From the NCBI GenBank assembly GCA_033032175.1, contig CM065307.1:8556001-8620000 (forward strand): a stretch of 64,000 bases of DNA. Direction: 5' to 3'. A program made the position numbers and the translations under genes. A model generated the notes under the pieces. It was not told the origin of the DNA, did not search any database, and was given only the letters and a program-made list of their open reading frames with translations. This stretch comes from Saturnia japonica. Lineage: Eukaryota > Arthropoda > Insecta > Lepidoptera > Saturniidae. Shown in pieces: positions 1-9,801 of this stretch. Every line of letters starts with the position of its first letter. Position 1 is the stretch's first letter.

Positions 1-44
1 AGAGCAAAGCAAAGATTATAATTACAAAGTTAACACACAATAAA

Positions 45-215
45 GACCTAACTGAGCTTTGGCGAAGGAAAATATCGTGACGGTCGTACTCTTGTAGGGC
101 AATATCTAATGTCCGTTTAGCTAGCTTCCACCCGCAAGTCTGTCAATCTGTCGCCAATAATCAGTACTTGTCTCGGCAGCTATGCTATGTGACCATGACC
201 TATGGACGCTTGTAA
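45..215 (+). repeat. Degenerate tRNA-derived SINE copy (family B)
   Basis: The stretch reads like the body of the SINE seen better preserved at 35,442-35,742 and, inverted, at 59,982-60,250. It shares the gcgaaggaaaatatcgtga block, a gtagggc block, an atgtccg/tagctagcttccaccc block and a caagtctgtc block, all in the same order. The tRNA-like head is not visible because the window begins inside the copy. The assignment rests on collinear short matches only. Confidence 0.4.
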
Positions 216-819
216 TATTATAGGTAGGTATCACTAGCGAGTTGCAAACATTGAACCCTCCTGCTACCCAAGGAAACCCTATTCACTGAAAGAACAACAC
301 AAGGTTATTTGGCTGTGACCTGTAGGGTGGAAGTATTCCACTAGTCGGACTGCCCTAAATAGAGAAAATCTCCAAAAAAATGGTCTGTGCCCCACCTTTC
401 TTGAAACGGTGCGTAGAGCTACAGCCAACAGTGTGTATTCAGTACCGAGTACCGAAACGTTACTAACGAATGCATTTCGTTACTCGCATTTTTCGTATTT
501 CCGAATTGATGTCCGTTTGATTGATTCTAACAAACAAATACAACGGTTTGAGTTGGCGCAAGTATCGTTGATGCGTGAATTGGGTATTTGCATGAAAAAG
601 ATATAACTCTAAAAATGAAATAAAACAATCTGTAAATCGTTCAGGGTACAAATACAAGATCGCGCTAATTAAAATCAACGAGCGTGCGTCTGTGACCGTA
701 ACGCAAAAAAAGTGCCCCACGCACCGCGCCTTCGATAGCTCTGCACCCCCTACGCTCGCGGATCCCCCCTTGCGTTTACCCCTCCCCTGTCACATCTAGG
801 ACGCATAACTAACACAATC
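216..819. other. No gene recognised
   Basis: No exon, RNA gene or bounded transposon could be supported. The 65- and 85-codon open frames overlapping here on opposite strands have no recognisable motif. Two copies of the word gtgccccac lie near 389 and 711 in direct orientation, too short to interpret. Confidence 0.5.
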
Positions 820-873
820 CTTTGATATATAATTTTTTTTTATTGTCAATAAATAATCTTTCTCAAACATGCA

Positions 874-1175
874 TGTTACCTACTGTCCTACCTACCTAAC
901 GTACTCGACCACCCAGAACCAGGTAACGCGGACTCAAATTACAATGCAAGTTCCCACGTGAATTATCGGAAATCGTTGACCATGCGAAATGAACACTTCG
1001 TGGGACAATGAAAGAATGACAGACGAACAATCTCGCTCGATCGCCAGAGCTTGGAGGTTCACACCTTAGTTTAAGATATACATATTGTAATCATGTAATT
1101 TTATTATAAGTTTTGTAAAGGACCAAAAATCCCCTTTCTTTTAAAAACCTCCTACGGACGGTCAACTACGTAATT
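874..1175 (+). repeat. 5' LTR of errantivirus-like element
   Basis: 302 bp, collinear with 5,999-6,300. Eight substitutions and no indels were found on reading the two copies side by side. It is expected to hold the promoter and the R region of the element, but no clear TATA box or polyadenylation signal was pinned down. Confidence 0.93.
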
Positions 1176-1185
1176 GGCGCAGTCG
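1175..1185 (+). other. Primer-binding site, tRNA-Ser type
   Basis: TGGCGCAGTCG starts at the last base of the 5' LTR. It is complementary to the CGACTGCG+CCA 3' end expected for insect serine tRNA, the primer used by several errantiviruses such as 17.6 and 297. Overlap of the PBS with the final LTR base is also typical of that group. Confidence 0.8.
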
Positions 1186-1571
1186 GTAGGATAGTCGCGT
1201 CGGTTTGCGAGATCTAACTTCGATTCCCGCCCGATAGTCGTTTCGTCGACGCGGTGACTATCTTTAAGAATCTACGAGGAGGCCGTCGAAGGAGTCGACA
1301 GAACCTGCTGTTGCTGAGGAGGACATCATCCAATCATCGATGAGACCAGATATGCAGAACCTTCTTGTGAGTTTAGATTTAGTTACACATATCCTATTGG
1401 TTGCTATTCCCTATCCTGGTAATAGATCACCTCTATAATTTAACCTAGTAGTATATTTTTTTAGCCAAAATTTTCTTCCCAGGGAAAAATACGGTTATAA
1501 AGCCGGATCAGCGGCACACTATTATAGATAATTTAAGATTTAGTAGTGTATCGGAAATTCCAGAAACTGAA

Positions 1572-2585
1572 ATGGCTCAATCCGATAATAGCGTTGTCAT
1601 TGACATAATTTGGAAAGCCCTTAGATTAGTACCGGAGTTTGACGGAAATTCTCATGTCTTAGTTAGATTTTGAAACATATGTGACAACTTAGTTTTAGAG
1701 TATGTTCGCCCAGAAAATCAATTAGTTACGGCAGCTTTACTGAACGGAATAATTAATAAAATTACTGGTTCAGCCGCCAGAACTTTAGCTACCAACGGTA
1801 TCCCGGATAACTGGCAAGGAATTCGAAATACCTTAGTTAATAGTTTCTCGGATCACAGAGACGAATGTTCATTATATACAGATTTATCTCAATTGACCCA
1901 AGGTATCGATACGCCCAACGTATTTTATGAACGCGTACAGAACACGCTTAGTACTATTATGACATACATTCAGTTACACGATTCAGTTACAACCACAGTA
2001 GAAGCTAAGCGAAAACTTTATAATAAATTTGCGTCACAAACCTTTACGCGAGGTTTGCACGAACCGATTGGATCGCGCGTAAGATGCATGCGTCCGGAGA
2101 CATTAGAAAAAGCACTTGAATTTGCACAGGAAGAAATAAATGTAGTATACTTACAGAATCAAAACGTTCAATCAGGAAACCCTAGGAGAACTCATTTACC
2201 TACTAGTTATCAAAAGCCTTTGAATTTACCGCAACAAAACTTCCTCCAATCGTCAATTAATCAAAATAAGCCTATTTTTAATCCGAACATTTTTAACAAT
2301 AATCCTTACGTTAAACAGAGTCCTTATAATGTGAACGCTGCACCACAGCCTATGTTTCGACCTCAATATCAAGGATCTTCGCGAACACAACAGGTAATGA
2401 GAGCGTTACCACGTTCTGATATGTCTTCCGGTTTCAAAATTCCCCCTCGTGGCAATTTTCAGCAAGGCCGACCAAACTTACCTGTACCTATGAGTGGCAT
2501 AAGTCACCCAGTAGCTCGAAATTTACCTTTGACTGGACAAACTGACAAAAGACAGGTTAACTTAAATGAAGCGAATGAACCTTAA
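1572..2585 (+). pseudogene. gag: gag remnant of errantivirus-like element
   Basis: The ATG at 1572 opens a frame that continues to the TAA at 2583, about 337 codons, broken by an in-frame TGA at 1671 (codon 34). The N-terminal two thirds is helix-rich as in retroelement Gag. The C-terminal third is rich in Asn, Gln and Pro and has no CCHC zinc knuckle, as usual for errantivirus Gag. After the TAA the same frame stays open to another TAA at 2679 with acidic, Tyr-rich coding, so the stop at 2583 may be a mutation rather than the original end. Not translatable as a whole. Confidence 0.85.
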
Positions 2586-2681
2586 AACTGTGATTATTAC
2601 GACACAGATTACACACAATATTTCCACGAAGACTGTACACCGTATGACGAAACTGAAAACTTTGAACAAGATTACGATTAA

Positions 2682-4900
2682 AATTTTCAGAGGGGATCCA
2701 AGTTCAAGCTACCCAGAATAGAATTACACTTACAGGGTAAAAGACAACTCCCTTATATACAAATTCAAAATCCACCATTAAAATTACTTATTGACACTGG
2801 TGCCAACCAATCATTTATCAGTCCGGAAATTGTAGAAAAATATTATAGTCATTTAGAGTTATATTATGATCCATTCGAGGTCACAAATATTAATGCAACT
2901 ACCAGAAACGAATTTTCTTTATTAGTCCCTTGCCTTTCCGAATTTCAAGGCCATGATCCAATAAAATTTTTCATTTATAAATTTCACGACTATTTTGATG
3001 GTCTAATAGGATGGAATCTTTTAGAACAGTGGCAAGCCAAAATAGACCTTCAGGCTCGTACATTACGAACTGAATTCACTTGCAATAAAATTCAGATGTA
3101 TGATTCTAAAGCTGTTAATTTATTTGAGACAATTATTCCTGCACAGTCAACTCAAATAATTAAAGTACCTATAAGTATTCCTCAAGGTGACGTATAAATT
3201 AATCAGCAGTCAGTTAATGGATGTAATATAACAGAGTGTCTATCTACCGCCGAAAATAGTAGATGCATGATAGAAATTCACAACGAAGAATCACCCTCAA
3301 TAATTGTAAATGTGTCTGATTAGGAATCAACTGTAACAGCACCTGACGATAGACCATTGATTAGTAACTCTTCGACTGACACTGCACCAACCTTAAGAGC
3401 ATTGAGCAGTCCGATCTCCGCCTTAGACATACCTGACAATGAAACGATTCACACATCACATGAAAACCCTATCCTTGAAACACCTACTTCTGAAGAACCA
3501 TTGAATAAATTTAAGCGACAACTTATTATTAACTGCACTAGTGGGCCGGCAAAAGCTAAACCTAAAATCACTATTCCCTTTGAAACTTTTAGGAGAACAG
3601 TCGTTCAAATCTCGGAAAATAATTTAGAAGAAGAAATTATATCAATTAAACAGAAATTTATCGATCCCAAACTTCGTACTGCTATTCTATTTCAACCAAT
3701 CGAAAAAATGTACACTATCGTTCCTATTCTTCAACAAATCCTAAAAAGCTTTTCCATTAACATTATCTTGGTTAAACGTGAAATTCAGAACATATCGGAT
3801 TATTTAGAACAACAACACATAATTTCCCAATAACATATCGGAAAAACGAATCATAGAGGAATAAATGAAACCTATTTATCTCTATCACAAAGATATTTTT
3901 GGCCGAAACTCAAAGAACAAATAACATATTTTATTAATGAATGTGTTATTTGCAACCGCGCTAAGTATGATCGCGTACCTCTACGTCCTGAATTTCAGAT
4001 CGTAACACCGCCTTCAAAACCTTTTCAGTTAGCACACGCAGATGCAGTGACAATAAAACAAGAAAAATACTTAACTATTATCGACGCATTCACAAAATAT
4101 TCCCAAGCATATCGCTTACCAGATTGTACAGCTCCTAACATAGTAAAGTCACTTCTGAACTTCTGTACACATCATGGTTTCCCTTTAACCGTAACGACAG
4201 ACAGAGGAACCGAATTTACGAACCAGGTAGTAGCGAAATTCAACAAAGTACATAAAATTCAGCATCATATTATTGCAGCCGATGCCCCTCACGAAAACGG
4301 AATGATAGAACGTTTTCACAGTACACTTCTTGAACATCTACGTCTATTAAAATTACAACATACAAACGAGCCAGCTCAAAACTTAGTTCCTTACGCATTA
4401 ATTGCATACAACAGTTCTATACATAGTCTTACCAAATGCAGACCGTTTGACCTTATGAGTGGACATTTTGACCCCAGAGACCCGACAGACTTGGATTTGT
4501 CACAACAATTATACCAGCAGTACCTACAGGACCACCATGGAAAGATGGATATAGTATACAACATCATACATAATTCATCTCTATCCGAACGTGAGCAGAC
4601 AATGACTCGACGTAACCTCAACCGAAAACCTCAAACAGACTACAAACAAGGTCAGAATGTATACATTAGAAACCCGATAGCTCAAAGGCAAAAGCTCGCT
4701 GCTCGTTATACTCAGGACAAAGTTATGTCAAACTTATACACATTTACACCACTAAAAAACGCGGGCCAGTCGCTAAGGCTAGGATAAAGAGAGCAAAGGT
4801 GACTAAAAAACCAACATTGTTACAGGATAGCGACCTTCATCATGACCCTGGTCCCAGTACAAGCAGACAATGTTCAGGACCTTTACCTGGAAATTATTAG
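2682..4900 (+). pseudogene. pol: pol remnant: protease and integrase only
   Basis: An aspartic-protease active site (DTG, codons 2793-2801, preceded by LLI) is followed about 180 codons later by in-frame stops at 3196 and 3321. From about 3325 the frame reads post-RNase H linker, then the HHCC zinc module of integrase (about 3835-3960, after a TAA at 3831), then the catalytic core with its three acidic residues: D in IIDAFTKYSQ, D in TDRGTEF and E in NGMIERFH. No YxDD or RNase H motifs occur, so roughly 1.8-2 kb is missing at about 3320. Near 4725-4735 the frame shifts; the C-terminal tail runs on in another frame to the TAG at 4898, overlapping the start of env as is normal for this group. 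Confidence 0.88.
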
Positions 4901-5977
4901 ATTAGAAAACATTTTAGCTTTTAGTCGCACTAATTCTATGCACCATTCCATTAAAACTGTTAAACAATTAAATAACATGCTAAGCAAATTAAAATCTTTA
5001 TACAATTCGGAACAAATGGTAGAGTTAGTTATTAGGTATTATTATAATATAACTAGTTTAGGATCATATTACGCTGACAATAAAATAGTGATTGTCCTTA
5101 AGTTTCCAATTTTATCTCCAACATCCTATAACCTATATAGGCTCTGTCCCGTTCCTAACAGAAAATCCGAAGTAATCTTGCCCCCATTCCCGTATATAGC
5201 AACCAACTCCAAGGAGTTTGTGTACATGGAGGCGGAATGCCCGAAGATCGACACCTGGTACATTTGCGAACAGGAAATTTCTCATCAAAGGCGTACACAA
5301 AAAGATTGCATCTATCACCTACTCAATCAAAAAGAAACAGAGAACCTATGTCATTCTACTTCTATTTCATTTCATAAAGAAGCACTTCTGGAATTGGATA
5401 GTCAACATTATATAATCACGTTCCCGAAACCCACAAGGATTCAGTTAATATGCGGACAAGAAGAACACCGACTAATGAAGGGCAGCTACTTTGCAACGAT
5501 ACCAAGAAATTGCAATATAAAGTCGCCAGAATTTACTATTATTAACTCCAATGACAAAGTACGTGGGAGTGCCGTTGAACTAATGTCTATCCCGCAAAAG
5601 TTGCCATCAATTTTTGGAAATCGATCGCCGCATTATAATCTTACGACAACTGGTTTGGATAAACTGCACAACATTCAGCATCAGGTTCAGATAGAAAATT
5701 ATTCAAGCCTGAACACCATGGATTTTTCTAGCATACATCATAATATAATACCATTATATGGAATTGTCATATTGGGTGCAATTGTACTGTTTTCTTGTAC
5801 ATTATGCGTCGCCGCCGATGCCGTTTATTGTTGAAGAACAAATCATCTCTACAAACTGAAATAGAAATACCTACCATAATGCATCCTGAAACTGAAACTT
5901 CATCTTCAGGAAATATTCAGGAAACCAACCTGCAGAATCGCCAAGCCGCAATATTTGCATTAAAAATGTGCAAATAA
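4842..5977 (+). pseudogene. env: Truncated and frameshifted env-like gene
   Basis: The main open frame (4842-5834, 330 codons) resembles the rear part of an errantivirus envelope-like protein: Cys-rich ectodomain, then a hydrophobic segment at about codons 303-323. There is no basic furin-type cleavage site and no fusion-peptide segment, and the frame is about 150 residues shorter than usual, so the surface-subunit part and the junction are deleted. Around 5795 the frame is broken just after the membrane segment. A basic, then Ser/Thr/Glu-rich tail continues in another frame to 5977. The pol tail overlaps the first 59 bases. Description only; no function is expected. Confidence 0.8.
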
Positions 5978-5987
5978 TTGCTCATCC

Positions 5988-5998
5988 AGGAGGGGAGG
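5988..5998 (+). other. Polypurine tract
   Basis: AGGAGGGGAGG lies immediately 5' of the 3' LTR, where plus-strand DNA synthesis of an LTR element is primed. Its last base abuts the TGTTACC start of the LTR and so fixes the LTR boundary. Confidence 0.85.
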
Positions 5999-6300
5999 TG
6001 TTACCTACTGTCCTACCTACCTAACGTACTCGACCACCCAGAACCAGGTAACGCGGACTCAAATTACAATGCAAGTTCCCACGTGAATTATCGGAAATCG
6101 CTGACCAGGTGAAATGAACACTTCGTGGGACAATGAAAGGATGACAGACGTACAATCTCGCTCGATCGCCTGAGCTTGGAGGTTCACACCTTAGTTTAAG
6201 ATATATATATTGTAATCATGTAATTTTATTATAAGTTTTGTAAAGGACCAAAAATCGCCTTTCTTTTAAAAACCTCCTACGGACGGTCAACTACGTAATT
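5999..6300 (+). repeat. 3' LTR of errantivirus-like element
   Basis: 302 bp, same ends as the 5' LTR. It is followed at once by the TGCA target duplication and the continuation of the interrupted host repeat. Confidence 0.93.
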
Positions 6301-6304
6301 TGCA

Positions 6305-6540
6305 TGTAAATATTGTTATTATTCTCGAAAAAAGAACACGCGAAGTATTGAATTTACGGACATGCCAAGGATGATAAAAGAGATCCAATCAAAGAGTATT
6401 TAATAACCCCAGCACGCTGCTTCATAGTGCTGGAGCGCATAGATCAATACGGGCCACCGGCGGATCGGAGGGGAGTAACCATACGCAGGCGTTCCCCTCT
6501 GTCAAAGTGTAAGTCCACGCGGTCCTACTCGTCTAATAAA
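6305..6540 (+). repeat. Right half of an interspersed repeat (family E) split by the LTR element
   Basis: Read together with 820-873 this matches the reverse complement of 8,050-8,240. Both share the blocks ctcaaacatgcatg, cgaaaaaagaacacgcgaag, gaatttacggac and cgggccaccggcg. The class is not recognised. From about 6,420 the copy is GC-richer and diverges from its partner. Confidence 0.7.
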
Positions 6541-7061
6541 ACTAGTTGCAACCGGACTGTTCACTACAACGCCCATGCCCGCGTAACCACCGTTCTCTCC
6601 GCAGAGGACGGGCGGTCAACTTCGCTCCCGCACACCCGCCACGTCCACCCTCTCTAGCGGCAACCCAAGCCTAGGTCCGTTCCTTGGTGTGAAGCCCTTG
6701 GGTCAGGCAGCCGCCCACGCGATTCAAGTGACAATATACGTGCAACACTTAGCTACTCACATACAAACATCACACACATATGTTACATACGTGCACACTT
6801 CACAGGTACATAGGTTCTGTAAGGATTTTTTTTTTTTGCGCTAGTTAGTGTATAAAAACCTTTCCGATCACTAATTACACATACGCATGTTTCCCTCCTT
6901 CCTCCCAGAAGGAGGGGAACATGCATATAAGTATATGTAAGTTAGCTCGAATTTTTAGGAGTAGGGAATTGACCAGATCGCGACCTATTGGCATTCGCGA
7001 CGACCGCCCGAGCCGAGGTTTGGCCACTCTGGCACCCTCGTGCGAGTCTTCCAAAACTTTC
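6541..7061. other. GC-richer spacer, no gene supported
   Basis: Contains a GC-rich patch (about 6,560-6,720) and then an AT-rich stretch with CA-rich words. The 76- and 62-codon open frames have no recognisable domain. It may be part of the unnamed repeat to its left. Confidence 0.4.
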
Positions 7062-7148
7062 GCGGCTGAGCGCCCTCTGCGCTCGCCACCAAGTTCGGTG
7101 AAGCTATAAAAGCCGCAACGGCTTCGGTACCTGTAAGGCTAACGTGTA
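7062..7148 (+). repeat. tRNA-derived SINE (family A), copy 1
   Basis: Contains the family block ttcggtgaagctataaaag, a gcaacggctt block and aggctaac, preceded by gcggctgagcg, which resembles a Pol III A box. Other copies are at 24,110 (+), 37,441 (-) and 51,862 (-). This copy lacks a poly(A) tail and ends close to the THAP remnant. Confidence 0.65.
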
Positions 7149-7184
7149 GTCAGTTTTGCGCGGCTGAATCGACTTCCCGTGAAA

Positions 7185-7717
7185 ATGCCGAATTGTTCAG
7201 TTTTTTGCTGCAAAAAGTCAAATTTACAAAAAGATAGCGTTACCTTTCATATTTAAATAATTTTAATTACGTTATTACTATTTACTTCCTCAAAAACTTA
7301 AAAGAATTACAATAGTAATGGTTGTATTATTTTGGATTTGTTTATCAACACAGAGCGCTCACCCTCATACAAAATGTGGATTAGTCGAGCGACTGATCCG
7401 ATCTGAGTGTAGTTGCCGGGTTGTAGATAGATATCGATAAAAATGGCTTCGACAAATGAGTCTATACATTCAATACTTTAGATTTGTTTAATTTTTTATT
7501 ATTAAAATATTTAAAATTGTTAAAATTATTAAAATTGCATTACTTAAGTTGAATAGTTATAGTACAATAATTACGAGTATTAATATATTATGTTAAAAAT
7601 ACTAAGTTCGGACTTCGACCATATTATTTGTTTATTTATTGCAGGATTCCTACAGATTCGAATCTAAGGGATCTATGGAAGAACTTTTGTAAAGTGATTT
7701 TACAAATCATAATTTAG
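7185..7717 (+). pseudogene. THAP-domain gene fragment
   Basis: The ATG at 7185 opens a 23-codon frame beginning MPNCSVFCC and containing SVTFH, which is how THAP zinc-finger domains begin (Met-Pro-x-Cys, a second Cys four to five residues on, then FH). After an intron-like gap of about 390 bp, an acceptor TTGCAG at 7639-7644 is followed by a second piece reading IPTDSNLRDLWKNFC, the expected next THAP segment with its conserved Trp. The first piece runs into TAA at 7254 without a GT donor, and the second meets TAG at 7715. The remaining Cys and His ligands are absent. THAP domains occur in host DNA-binding proteins and in P-element transposases; which source applies cannot be told. Confidence 0.6.
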
Positions 7718-8049
7718 AACTGGCAAGATTAATAATGGCAAAATATACTGACACAAGAGTTTCATTCTTAATGAAAAAAACTAACCCACAAAAATGTATT
7801 CGTCATATTTATACAAAATTAATCTATTTTAAAAACTAGTGATAAATAAAACTATCTCTAACTACATTTGTTTGTGTTAAATGATAAATTATAGTAGCAA
7901 TAAATAAAGTCTATATTGTCCACTTGTTTACCTTATTTCCCTATCCGATTTCTCCAATTAATCGATAATGTGTATCAACAGTTGGCGAAGATTTCCCCCC
8001 GCAAAAAACGACAGACAGTTTTGTTTCGGAAAGAAACGCTATGGCCACT
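7718..8049. other. AT-rich spacer, nothing recognised
   Basis: No exon-like or repeat-like structure could be identified between the THAP fragment and the inverted repeat E copy. Confidence 0.5.
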
Positions 8050-8240
8050 CCCTCCGGTTCGCCGGTGGCCCGTGTTGCGCCATGCTGGAGCGTTGTAATG
8101 TTCCAAATTCAAAAAACGCTCCTGCAATGAATTTTATTTTCTTTGTCCGTAAATTCGATACTTCGCGTGTTCTTTTTTCGAAAATAACGATATTTCCATG
8201 CATGTTTGAGAAAAGCACTATATATGCCTCGGCGGAAATG
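8050..8240 (-). repeat. Intact (empty-site) inverted copy of interspersed repeat E
   Basis: The reverse complement reads through catgcatg without interruption at the point where the copy at 820/6305 carries the LTR element. It shows ctcaaacatgcatg followed by gaaatatcgttattttcg and agaacacgcgaag. This supports TGCA as the duplicated target. Confidence 0.75.
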
Positions 8241-9801
8241 GCAGTTGCCTGTCTCGTATTATTAAGTCCTCGCCTACGGCTCGGCTTTCAAACTCATCGA
8301 CCTGCAATTGCCTATTTCACAGCCTTTGCAATAATGGACTACTATTCTATACCTACTTGTTTCTTTTTAATTAGTTCGATACATGATGTAAGTATTGCGG
8401 TGTTATTGTGATATTATGTACATATTCTCACGGATAAAATATTCAAAACAGTAAATCCATTGCAAGTTCAGTAGTTTTCCGTTGGATCCTTGCGGTAATG
8501 AAATTACAGTTTTACCTGTAATTCTAACCAATTTACCTATTTAATCAATCTAAATTTAGATTTACATAAAAGACTGCGCCTTACACGGCTAGGTATGTAA
8601 CAAATAAGTATGTTTTCTTCAAAGTACGAACGACACTACATCAACGTAATACCTTACGCAATACGAAACAGGACTCGATGTGATGCTCTATCTATGTTAT
8701 TACTTTATTAGGTTTCAAAAGTAATGAGTAACATAATACGCTATTTTTCGATAGTTTTATACCATGAACAGAAAGTGAGTACACGGACGAAAGTTTCAGG
8801 ACAATGAGAGAGTGTGAGTGGCACTTAAGACTTGAAAGCATAATTATCTCATAAGTGGACCACGTTAACTGAATTACTTGATTCGAATTGATATTTCGGC
8901 GACCTAAACCACATAACCACCATAACATAAGTATCTAATACTTATGATAAAACTGAAAAATTAGAATAAGTTAAACGCATATAGTGTTTTTAGTTTATTA
9001 TTCGTCTAAACGCCTAATAGATTTTATAATCCATTTTCATCAGTAGATAAGTATAAATCCTTTGTCCATTTGGTGAACAAAACCCATTACTTATTTTATT
9101 AGGGACTTGTACCTTACCGCAAGCATTTCTTTGCTAATATTTTATTAAAGGAAATCGAAGCAAAGATTATACAAAAAAATGTGTAATTGTTTATTTAAAC
9201 TAAAACAAATACAAAATTTTAAAAAAGTAACTTCACAAATTCAGTGAGTCAAATGCGTAAACACAACTATTAGTCACTCGTAATATGAAATTGGTAAAAT
9301 TAAAACTATTAAATATAGGTAGTTAAAGACTTCATAATATTCAGTTTATAATAATTGTGTTAAGTATAGTAAAAACGCATTATATATCGTTCCCAGGACT
9401 CCCAGGGGCAGATTATATGCGATTATATAAATATCTTTTAAATAATATTTCGAAACAGCAGTCTAAACTCTCATGTTTTAATTTATAAGATTAGAGTACT
9501 ATGAAATCAGTACACATGAAAATATCATTAAATATATTATGTTTTCAATTTTGTCAATGTCAAACAATGATTTTTTATAGAAAAATATACACAATTGCAC
9601 TATAAAACTGTCTGTGACAATAATAAATCTCTGCTCTTTACAACAAAGAATAAAATTTAAATATAGGAACATGTGTTAAATTCAAAATTTCACTGTCATA
9701 ATTATTATACATAACATTATGATAAACAAAAAAAAAAACCCCTGGAAGACAATATGAATAATCTACTAGTCCAAATTCATAGATTAATTAAATATTTATA
9801 A
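8241..9801. other. AT-rich stretch including probable E2F 3' UTR
   Basis: No protein-coding exon was recognised. The part next to the E2F stop codon is presumably its 3' untranslated region. On the minus strand an AATAAA lies at 9188-9193 and may be its polyadenylation signal, but other AT-rich possibilities exist. The 147- and 78-codon open frames look incidental. Confidence 0.4.

Larger units (their letters stand above)
874..6300 (+). mobile_element. Defective errantivirus-like (Gypsy superfamily) LTR retroelement
   Basis: A 5,427-bp element with two 302-bp LTRs starting TGTTACC and ending TAATT. A TGCA duplication flanks it (870-873 and 6301-6304), and the target TGCATG fits the TRYRYR preference known for errantiviruses. 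A primer-binding site matching the 3' end of insect serine tRNA follows the 5' LTR, and a polypurine tract precedes the 3' LTR. Order: LTR, gag, protease, integrase, env, LTR. Reverse transcriptase and RNase H are missing, env lacks its front part, and gag, pol and env carry stops or frameshifts. It cannot move without help. I count 8 LTR differences in 302 positions (2.6%), so insertion was not very ancient. Confidence 0.93.

Noticed and set aside
4842..5834. A functional envelope gene or an independent viral integration
   Set aside because: The frame lacks the front part of the protein and is frameshifted after the membrane segment; it is part of the LTR element between shared LTRs.
7916..8411. 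Open frames of 60 and 147 codons
   Set aside because: They overlap the inverted copy of repeat E and show no recognisable domain.
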